Assembly: GCA_011799875.1 (NCBI GenBank)
Contig: CM022303.1
Coordinates: 72,056,052 to 72,120,051, forward strand
DNA: 64,000 bases
From: Thinopyrum elongatum
Lineage: Eukaryota > Streptophyta > Magnoliopsida > Poales > Poaceae
Direction of reading: 5' to 3'
Every line of letters starts with the position of its first letter. Position 1 is the first letter of the stretch. Both the position numbers and the translations under genes were made by a program. Positions 1-7,646 of this stretch are shown here, piece by piece. The notes beneath the pieces are model-generated. The model had not been told where the DNA came from and ran no database searches. It saw nothing but the letters and a program-made list of their open reading frames with translations.

Positions 1-43
1 CAAGGTATTTGATTGGGAATGAAGTTCACATGGCCGGCAAATC

Positions 44-541
44 TCACCAGAAGAACCCAAAATGGCCACCAGATTTTGGATGTCTTTTGATCGGAGCTAC
101 AAAGATTGTGCCATCGTCCGCATAAAGCGAGGTGTGGAAGGTAGCCCCTCTCGCACCAATCTTGTCGAGAAGGTTGCGCTCATTAGCCACATCGAGGATC
201 TGCTGCAGAGGGTCGATTGCGAAGACAAATAGCAACGGTAACAGCGGGTCACCTTGCCGTAGTCTCCACCCGTGCAAAATAGGGGGGCCGGCCACCCCAT
301 TGAGGAGGACATGCGAAGAAGATGTGGATAGCAATGCGGCGATCCATTCCCTGAACCGGCTTAGGAAGCACCTTCTCTGTAGGAGGTTGAAGATGCAGTC
401 CCATCTAACTAAATCAAAGGCCTTGAGTGCTTGAATAGCAGAAATGTTTTGAAGGCAATTTGAAAAATGCCACAAAAATGTTTTGGAGGCGGCCTCATTA
501 ATGCCACATATGAACTCTGGAGGCCTTCTTAAAAATGTCAC
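44..541 (-). pseudogene. LINE (non-LTR) reverse transcriptase fragment
   Basis: The frame reads as the central part of a plant LINE reverse transcriptase, the enzyme that copies LINE RNA at the target site. Visible landmarks in order are FDLVRWDCIF (RT block with its Asp), LNGVAGPPI, RLRQGDPLLPLLFVFAID (fingers/palm) and SLYADDGTIFV, where YADD is the catalytic centre. Only about 165 residues are present; a full LINE ORF2 exceeds 1,000, with endonuclease upstream and RNase H or zf-RVT downstream. The frame closes just after the YADD block, and the window edge prevents seeing how it continues. QGDP next to YADD suits LINEs better than gypsy or copia RT. No poly(A) tail or TSD is visible, so this is an old fragment. 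Confidence 0.85.
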
Positions 542-853
542 ACATTGTGCCTGTAGTGCCTACATACTATGGTTCCGGGGCGTTTTACAAAAGTGCCTTG
601 GAATGCCTTTGCCTTCGTGAGTATCTCTAGCATAATTTGAAAATGCCTTCAAATGTCTAGGCCAGCATTTTATAGGCCTTTGGAGGCATTTGAGAATGCT
701 TGCTAACAGTATACGTGTTGTAATGTTAGAGAACGCCAAACGCAGCTGCGTGAAACCCTAGCCTACTCTCGCGGCATGAACATCTTGGCCCCTGCCAAGC
801 TCCAAGCCCACACCTCGTCCTCGATCTTACACAGCAAGGAGGAGCGCTTAGAC
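542..853. other. Unassigned sequence with a decayed GCCTTTG/GGAATGCC repetition
   Basis: No coding frame is supported. The first 170 bases repeat words such as TGCCTTGG, GCCTTTG and AATGCC, as in decayed satellite-like or 3'-UTR-like sequence. It separates the LINE fragment from the Harbinger derivative. Confidence 0.4.
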
Positions 854-856
854 TAA

Positions 857-1927
857 GAGCATCTCCAGCCGTTGGCCCCCCAGGGGGCTTGAAAAATCGC
901 CGCTTGGGGGCGAACCAGTGCAAAAATCGGCTTGGGGGCGATTGGGTTTCCAGCCGCCGCCCCCAGGTCGTCCCCAGGCGCCGATATCGGCCCAAGTTTG
1001 CCTCAAATTTACCCGCTTTTCAGCCCATTTTCGGCGCTAAATCGGCCCGCTATTGGCGCAAATCAGCTCATATTCGCCGTGCTTCGGCGCGAATTCAACA
1101 GAAGTTATTTTTTAACACATAGTTCATCACAGAAAATCAATAGAAATCAAATAGTTCAGCAAATAGTTCAACAACAAATAGTTCAATACAAATTATATAG
1201 TTCAACAAATAAAAACTCATATTTCATCACACATCGAGCTAGGCGTTGCTCTTGAGCCTCCACAGGTGCTCCATCAGATCTTGCTGCAGTTATTGATGCA
1301 CCTGTGGGTCTCGGATCTCCTGACGCATATTGAGGAAGGCAGTCCAGATTGCCGGTAGCCAGGGCGGCGAGGACCATGAGATGCTCTTCGTCCTGGACGT
1401 AGGCATCAGCTTCCTCCTCCAGCAGCGCCGTGAGCACCTCCTCGTCGTCCGAGTCAATCGCCGAGCAGACAAATCGCCGAACACCTGGCGGGCATGGTGG
1501 GCGCACGACCGCCGGTATCCCGCCCTGCGCGGTCGGAGCGCCGGAAAACTCGCCCAGGAAGGTGGTGGAGAGGTTGCCGTGGCGAAACCCCTCTCTTTTC
1601 TGGCGGGGAATGGCCTATCTAGCGGTGGTGGGCGGTGGGCGGCGCCGGGATCGGCAAGGTGGCGGGAGGTCGCGCTGGGGTGGGGGCGAATCTGGCCGTT
1701 TGTCTTGACTTTTCGCCTGACAGTGTGGCCCAGACGTGGTTTTCCCTTCCGCCGGAGCCCCCGAGCACCCCCCAGTGCGCTGGGTTCGCCCTGGGATCGC
1801 CGGGCCCAAAAACAGGTCAAGCCGGCGGATTTCGACGTCTTAGGGGCGCAACTGAGGGGATTTTTCGACGCCGGCGTGGAAAAAAGTCGCCCTAAAAGGC
1901 CTGTTGGGGACGCGGCTGAAGATGCTC
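857..1927. mobile_element. PIF/Harbinger-type DNA transposon, deletion derivative
   Basis: The left end GAGCATCTCCAGCCG and the reverse complement of the right end GAGCATCTTCAGCCG differ at one position. They are flanked by TAA on both sides (854-856 and 1928-1930). A 3-bp TAA/TTA target duplication is the hallmark of PIF/Harbinger. The body is 1,071 bp, far shorter than the 4-6 kb of an autonomous copy. It keeps a minus-strand reading frame resembling the N-terminal part of the family's transposase, followed by an A-rich tail (1110-1230) with repeated TAGTTCAACAAA-like words. The catalytic DDE region is absent, so it could only move with an enzyme supplied in trans. Confidence 0.8.
1183..1506 (-). 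pseudogene. Harbinger transposase N-terminal remnant
   Basis: The frame contains IDSDDEEVLTALLEEEAD followed by EEHLMVLAALATG. This acidic leader with a leucine/alanine helix resembles the start of grass Harbinger transposases, recalled from memory of the family and not searched. It runs on the minus strand of the 857-1927 element and stops before any DDE catalytic block. The codons after EEHLMVLAAL diverge from what the family would show, so the fragment is truncated by an internal deletion. A longer overlapping frame (1290-1943) is arginine- and proline-rich and probably non-coding. It could instead be an uncharacterised ORF that only shares the acidic composition. Confidence 0.45.
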
Positions 1928-1930
1928 TAA

Positions 1931-2686
1931 AAGATGAGCGCATTCCATTCTTTCCAAAACTCCCAAAGGGCGAGGATTGCCCAAGACCTTGGCCTCCTCG
2001 CTTTCCTTAGAACACGGGTGGAGGAGATGCTCTCCAACCAGTCGGCCATGGAGGAAGGCGTCATCCACGTATCAGGCTTAAGCTGTGGCGCACGTAGTTG
2101 TCAAAAAAAAAACTGTGGCGCACGTGTTTTCACTGATTGATGCTGTGGTCTGTCCAGCAGCAGAGGACTTGCAGGGTCAGGATAATTAACTAGGCCACTT
2201 AACCAAACAAAGAGCGGCGAACCTAGTGCTGTAGCACGCAGCGTAGGCTACAGGTAATACGTAGTGCGTAGGTCTGTCAGGAGGTCAGGCGGGTCCAGGT
2301 TGAAGCGACAACACATCGGCTGTGCATGTGCTGTGCATGCACTGTACTATCGGTTTCATCTCTGTGCAGTTCTCTCTCTTGACTTTTGCATGCTACATAC
2401 TCTCTCTCCTCCTGTCGACGTTCCATCTCTGTACCTGGCACAACTGTTCCGAGTCTGGACTGATCGAGCTAGCTGGAACTCGATGAATCAATGGTTATAT
2501 TGTTGTGCGTAATAATGGTCTTCTGTACAAGGTTATGAATTTTACTTGAACGCGTTTTTTAATGTTCAACTTTAGAGTTTGATGCCTCTACAAGCTGAAC
2601 ATATATAAGCTCAAACAAACAGCGAAACTAATTTAGTTTTGGGATGCAAGGCGGAGAAAAATTAAATAGTTCCAATCGATCCATGT
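1931..2686. other. Unassigned sequence
   Basis: No supported gene. A short duplication (CTGTGGCGCACGT at about 2082 and 2113) and pyrimidine tracts are visible. This is the flank of the long-TIR PMD element. Confidence 0.4.
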
Positions 2687-2694
2687 ATGCACCG

Positions 2695-2950
2695 GCAAAT
2701 TTGACAATTTTAACCTGTGGACAAAATCAATTCACAAAATAAACTGCCCTTAAAACAAATTCACTCGGCTGACCTTTTTGAGTGACGCTTGACACGCAGG
2801 CGTCACACCCTACGGTACAGCGCCTAACTCTAGGGCGTTGCACCTCTGTCGAGCGTGGCAGCCCCTAGGCCCGCACCCAGCAGTGCCGCGCCTCAGAGCT
2901 AGGCGCCACACATGTAATGTGCAGCGCCTAGCCCTTAGGCGCTGCACTGT
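2695..2950 (+). repeat. Left terminal inverted repeat of PMD element copy 1
   Basis: It matches the reverse complement of 6135-6373 and the direct sequence of 62131-62390 with scattered substitutions. It contains palindromes built on GCGCCTA. The longest (2919-2947) has 12-bp perfect arms GTGCAGCGCCTA and TAGGCGCTGCAC around a 5-nt loop. Confidence 0.85.
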
Positions 2951-3241
2951 CTGTTACTAGTTGGCTGGCTGGCCCCCCTCCCCACTCCCCCCACACACAC
3001 CCCAACCCCCAAAGCATCCCCCTCTCAAATCCTTCCCCAAATCTTCCAAATTTGAAGATTTTGTCCGTGGATTTCGAACTCAAACCCTCCCTCAAGGTAA
3101 TCTTCTCCGATCCCCTTGTTTTGATCCAAGTAATGTTAACAAATTACTCATTTGTTGCTAGTTTGGGGAAACCCTAGTTTTGTATGGATCTAGAGATTTG
3201 AATGGAGATGTGAGATGTTTGTTTGCCAATTTCCTATGATT

Positions 3242-3378
3242 AGGCTTGTTAGTATGTTAGGGTTATTCTTATGGGTGTTCTTATGTTGGTGCTAGGGTTA
3301 GGCTTGTTAGTATGTTAGGGTTAAGGTTATGGGTGTTGTTATGTTGGGGCAAGGGTTAGGGTTAGGGTTAGGGTTGTT
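3242..3378 (+). repeat. 58-bp tandem repeat running into a TTAGGG-like tract
   Basis: Two 58-bp units (3242-3299 and 3300-3357), each beginning AGGCTTGTTAGTATG, are followed by several AGGGTT units. On the minus strand the last recognisable PMD codons, an acidic stretch, run straight into this (CCCTAA)n tract, so the repeat marks the truncated 3' end of the gene. Confidence 0.8.
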
Positions 3379-5594
3379 GTTTCATCCACATCCTCATCCT
3401 CCAAAGGAGCACCATGGCGAAAAGTGGGATCTGATGGTGTCGCCGACCTAGACCGCTGAGGTGAGACATACTCGGGGTCACGACAACCGACAAGGTTCGA
3501 TAGCCGCTTTAACCTTTGGCCCTGGCGCTGCAACATGTACAAGTAAATGAGATATGAAACGTAGCAACACATGTTACATGGACAATTGAAGGAGATGTGA
3601 ACCTTAATGAATGCTCGAAGTGCACCTTCCCCATCGCTTTTCCCAACCGGAATTGTCTCTAGAATAGTCTCGATCTCATCAGCTGCTTTTTTGATCTGGG
3701 TACGCTATGAACAGAAACGACATTAACGTGTTAGGCAAGCGAAGACGTGAATAGTGCAAATGGGAAAGCAAAAAGGGAAAATACCACAAAGTTCATCATT
3801 GGAGCTGAAGGGACTAAGGTGCCTTCCCTGACTAATTTGTTGTACTCGTGCTGGGTTAGCTCATCGAAGACGGTGTGATCTTCCAAAATCTCCTCATCAT
3901 ACGCCGGCTTGCATACCTCCACACGGGTACTTGCAAGAAACCATGTGAGATAGTTGTTGAACGCGATCGGGCAGTGCTCACGAAGCTGGGCTCGTTTTTC
4001 AGCCTTAGTTTGCTCCACACTAAGCGCGAACTGTATGATATACTTCCTGTGATGCCTGTCCCATTCCTTGATCTTCCGCTGCTTTCTCCTATCCAACCTG
4101 CAAGTTAGAAACAAAATATTAGCACCATCGAAACCGCCGAGAAGCTGCTAAGTGCTCAAGGTTAATTATATGTTACGCGTGTAGCAACTTGTCCGTGTCC
4201 TCCCACTCCAGCGTGTGTGGCTAGAACAAACCAAACTGGCGGTACACCCGATGTGGCAGGTGAAGCTCAACCGCCCAGTTGCATATGAGTGGGCACAACA
4301 TATGCCAAAGATCCCTATCCCTAGTGCACATCGGATTCAGCACGAACTCTCTAGGGTTACCAAAACTATCCCCTCTTCCATACGGCTCCTATTCCACCTG
4401 CAACATAGCATAGAATGCAAAATTGATTTCAAGTTACGATAGAAACATGAGAATCACTTATACAATGTCGAGTCACCTACTCAGCCGTAATCGTGTCCAG
4501 CTCGCTCGTGTACAACTTGTACAGGACCGAGGGATCATTCGTCGTCTCATTTACCACATCCCACTTGTAAGCCCAAATGGGGAACCGTAGTGGGTCGTCT
4601 TTGTCGGCCCAATCCTCGTACTTCACGGTCTTCGGTCGTCCAACCGGCAATCGCTCCCAGCTCCATATAGAAAGTGCGAGCATACAACCACCAATACCTC
4701 CAGATTTCCTACAACAGGCTTCATCTAACTGCACATAAAAAAGAACATGGTTGAATTAACAAGAAGATCGCATTGATAATGTAGCAATGAAGTGAAAAAG
4801 AAACAACTTTCTACCTGTCTATACAAGTAAGCCAGTGTCGCCGAACCCCAACTCCATTTGCTATCGAAGACGGTCAACGCCTTCAGCCACATCCATGGAG
4901 CATTCTTGCCTGTGCCATCAGCAAACATAGTCCTGAATATAACGTACCACATGTAGACACGAGCATATGTCTTGACCTCATCCTCATTAGCATCCTTGGG
5001 GCAATTACCAAAGTTGAATGCAATCCAGGTGAAAGGAGCACCGGCTGCGACTCTTTCCTTCTTCTTATCTTCTGCTTCTGGTTCCCGAGGCTCCGGAGGA
5101 ACCATACCGATAAGGGCATGCATCTGCTTGCGCCATCCATCAGAATCGGTGCTCATACATAGAGGATTCCCCTCGATAGGAAGACCGGCGATCATAGCAA
5201 TATCCTGGAGCGTCACGGTCATGTCCCCGGTCCGAAGATGGAAACTGTGTGTCTCCGGCCTCCAACGATCAGTAAGCGCGGTGATTGCTGCAGCATTGAG
5301 CGGTGGCGTCGACCGGCTGACCAACTGAATAAAAGGGAGGAGTCCTGTCTCCCTTACATACGGTGTGTATCGCTCATCATAGCGCATCCCCCCAAGGTTG
5401 ACCCCGTGAGACCGAATCTTCAGAGGTTGAAGCTCCTACAAACAAGCAAATCAGAAAATTACATATGGGGCATCTATGTTTGAAATAAACACGAAATTCA
5501 TAATACCGGCCACTTTCATTATTACCCGCTGTTGCACCGACATAGCGTACGACCGGTGTTGATGGTCCCAGTGATCATCGAGAAGCCAAACCAT
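3379..5594 (-). pseudogene. PMD-domain protein (MAIN/MAIL1-like, transposon-borne), spliced pseudogene
   Basis: Exons inferred from GT/AG signals and phase: 5526-5594, 4815-5435, 4477-4728, 4177-4397, 3785-4097, 3603-3695 and about 3379-3527. Exon 1 opens MVWLLDDHWDHQHR. Exon 2 holds the PMD core: GLLPFIQLVS, RWRPETHSFHL, GDMTVTLQDIAMIAGLPIEG, WAYxWD and WSWERLPVGRP further on. This domain is known from Arabidopsis MAIN/MAIL1 silencing factors and from transposon proteins; its biochemical activity is unsettled. Three in-frame TAG codons break it: 4479-4477 (end of exon 3), 4391-4389 and 4223-4221 (exon 4). From the family pattern these replace Gln, Trp and Gln, all C-to-T or G-to-A changes. 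The last exon ends in a telomere-like tract. The exon structure is otherwise intact, implying fairly recent decay. Confidence 0.85.
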
Positions 5595-5613
5595 CCTAAC
5601 AATTTCAAACAAA

Positions 5614-5990
5614 GCATTCTTGTCAACACGATTATCTTTTCAATACAAATAAACTAAAGTAGACCTACTATATGCAAGATTCAAAGCATATGTATCCAAA
5701 GCATTCTTGTCAATACGAATATAATTTCAATACAAATAAACTAAATTAGGCCTACTTCATGCAAGATTCAATACAAATATCTTTTCCATAGAAATAACAT
5801 GTCAACCTATGTATCCAAAGCATATTTTTTCAATAAAATAAACTAAACTAGGGTTGCAAAATAATAAAGATCATCTACAATTAGGTATCTAATACATGCA
5901 AGATTCTAATCTAATCAAACAAGGGTCCCCTAAATCTTCAAAATAGCATATATTCTATGGATAGAAAGAAAGGGATCGGAGGAGAGTACC
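5614..5990 (-). repeat. Leader of the PMD gene with an 87-bp direct repeat
   Basis: GCATTCTTGTCAA words recur at 5614 and 5701 (87-bp spacing), each followed by AATACAAATAAACTAAA and a TGCAAGATTC block. The same arrangement occurs in the plus orientation at about 62740-62920 in copy 2. It lies upstream of the inferred start codon and is probably 5' UTR, intron or promoter. No TATA box is assigned. Confidence 0.6.
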
Positions 5991-6134
5991 TTCTAGGATG
6001 GATTGGTGAAGAAATCCACGGACCAAATCGTCATATCTGAAGGATTTGAGAAAAAGATTGAGAGAGGGAGAGGAGGAAGCCGCCGGCGCCGCTGCTTCTG
6101 TAACTTGTAACTGAACGAACGAATAGGGTGGGGT

Positions 6135-6373
6135 GGGGAGTGCAGCGCCTAAGGGCTAGGCGCTGCACATTACATGTGTGGCGCCTAGCTCTGAGGCGCT
6201 GCACTGCTGGGTGCGGGCTCAGGGGCTGCCACGCTGGACAGAGGTGCAACGCCCCAGAGCTAGGCCTGCGTGTCAAGCGCCACTCAAAAAGGTCAGCTAA
6301 GTGAATTTGTTTTAGGGGCAGTTCATTTTGTGAACTGATTTCATCCACAGATCAAAATTATCAAATTTGCGGC
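6135..6373 (-). repeat. Right terminal inverted repeat of PMD element copy 1
   Basis: Inverted match to 2695-2950. The 12-bp-arm hairpin is at 6140-6168. A stretch of about 22 bp present in the left TIR (after ACACGCAGG) is missing here, so the two TIRs have diverged since insertion. Confidence 0.85.
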
Positions 6374-6672
6374 ATGCACCGTCCTGCTTTTAGAATTTTC
6401 TGATCTTCACTTGATAAACAGTGATGGGACGGGACGGCAACCCTCTAGTGCAGCACCTTGCGTCTGACAGAAAAGGGTACCAGTGCCCAAGCGGTGTGAC
6501 AGGTGAGGCAGAATCTGTATAGGATGAGTAGTGACCTACGCGTCCCACTTCCATTTTCAAATTTTTTACTACTGCCGTGTTTACTGTTCACATAGGCCTG
6601 CAAATCCATTCGCCGATGCAGGACTGGCACAGATCGCCAAGTCGGCCAGTGTGGATGGAGGGTGAGGATAAA

Positions 6673-6742
6673 GCTATTTTTTTTAATAAATTAGATAAAT
6701 ATTACACCGTTTTGATAATTTGCAAAAATGATCCGTATCGGC
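6673..6742 (+). repeat. MULE left TIR
   Basis: Imperfect inverted match to 14436-14523; the right copy has about 17 extra bases near its tip. It is directly preceded by the TSD GAGGATAAA. Confidence 0.88.
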
Positions 6743-7084
6743 CGCATCAAAGCCGACTGGCTTCCGTCGGGTTTGCTGGGGCCGACAGGTCCCAGTCGGC
6801 CACGTGCAAGCCGATGATAGTCTGCACCACGTCACCCCCGGCCACTCGGCCTTGTGGGCATGCAGTCGGCCGGGCGCAGGCCGACAGGGCTCAGTCGGCC
6901 GCGGCGAAGCCGATAGGCCATCGGCCACCCCGCGCCCCCCTTCTTCCTCCTCCATTCTTCTTCTTTCCTTCTTTCATCTCTCCCCACCCAAAAACACTCT
7001 AATTTATACACGAAACTTAGCCGATTTCTTGCCCATTTTCCACCGTAGTTGCATTCTAGAGGGTTGGGGGAGGCAAGGGAAACC

Positions 7085-7304
7085 TCGATCTCATGATGGG
7101 ATAGATCGTGGTGGTGATGGTGAGCATTTTGGTGGTGGTGGAGGTGGTGGTGGTGGTGGAGGTGGTGGAGGTGATGGAGGCTCCGGTGATTGAAGGCCGC
7201 CGTTCGTCGTTGCTTCGCACGCTTCAAGGTGGTGGAGGTGGTGGAGGTGATGGAGGCTCCGGTGATTGAAGGCCGCCGTTCGTCGTTGCTTCGCACGCTT
7301 CAAA
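7085..7304 (+). repeat. GGT/GGA microsatellite and 76-bp tandem duplication
   Basis: A (GGTGGTGGA)n tract leads into two 76-bp units whose CTCCGGTGATTGAAGG blocks lie at 7181 and 7257. The second unit ends at AAAGGTAAG, a good splice-donor context, so this may be the first non-coding exon of the transposase transcript. His- or Gly-rich frames here come from the repeat and are not genes. Confidence 0.75.
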
Positions 7305-7335
7305 GGTAAGATTCAACTGACATTTTCTCTGTCAT

Positions 7336-7592
7336 AGTTGTTCCGGTAGTATTCAGTGATATATTTAGATGTGAAATATTACGGTGTGCTATTATTTAGT
7401 TGGTTCGGTAATATTCCGTAATATATTTAGATGTCAAATATTTAGGTGTGCGAATATTTTTAGTTGGTCCGGTAATATTCCGTAATATATTTAGATGTCA
7501 AATATTTAGGTGTGTGAATATTTTTAGTTGCTCCGGTAATATTCCTTAATATATTTAGATGTCAAATATTTAGGTGTGCGAATATTTTTAGT
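7336..7592 (+). repeat. Four tandem copies of a ~64-bp AT-rich unit
   Basis: Units start near GTCCGGTAATATTCC (CGG at 7344, 7406, 7470 and 7534; spacings 62, 64, 64). Each carries ATATATTTAGATGTCAAATATTTAGG-like sequence. It lies between a possible splice donor near 7305 and the transposase start, so probably in a leader intron. Confidence 0.85.
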
Positions 7593-7646
7593 TTGTCCTG
7601 CTGCTTAATAGTTGTCCATGTTGAATAATTTTTTAGGTCAGCAGAG

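Larger units (their letters stand above)
2695..6373. mobile_element. Long-TIR DNA element carrying a plant-mobile-domain (PMD) gene (copy 1)
   Basis: About 250 bp at the left end recur inverted at the right end, starting GCAAATTTGA(C/T)AATTTT and running through several GC-rich palindromes. ATGCACCG occurs beside both ends (2687-2694 and 6374-6381), a candidate 8-9 bp target duplication, although the right side has three extra bases between TIR and repeat. Long TIRs and a TSD of this size suggest a MULE-type element. No transposase frame is present, so it is non-autonomous. Its cargo is a seven-exon PMD pseudogene on the minus strand. A second copy begins near 62131 in the other orientation, showing that this is a mobile family and not a host gene. 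Confidence 0.75.

Noticed and set aside
44..541. Gypsy, copia or endogenous pararetrovirus reverse transcriptase
   Set aside because: The QGDP block and YADD context fit non-LTR RT; no RNase H, integrase or viral motif is adjacent.
857..1943. Proline/arginine-rich 217-codon minus frame (1290-1943)
   Set aside because: Overlaps a better-supported transposase-like frame and crosses the element TIR into flanking DNA.
3353..3378. Telomere or interstitial telomere array
   Set aside because: Only a few TTAGGG-type units, not the plant TTTAGGG, and inside a transposon.
4815..5435. Host MAIN/MAIL1 silencing gene
   Set aside because: The gene lies between terminal inverted repeats with a candidate TSD, has a second element copy in the window, and is broken by stops; a transposon gene is the better reading.
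6832..7296. His-rich and Gly/Pro-rich frames
   Set aside because: Translation of the GGT/GGA microsatellite and the 76-bp duplication; no homology or conserved frame.
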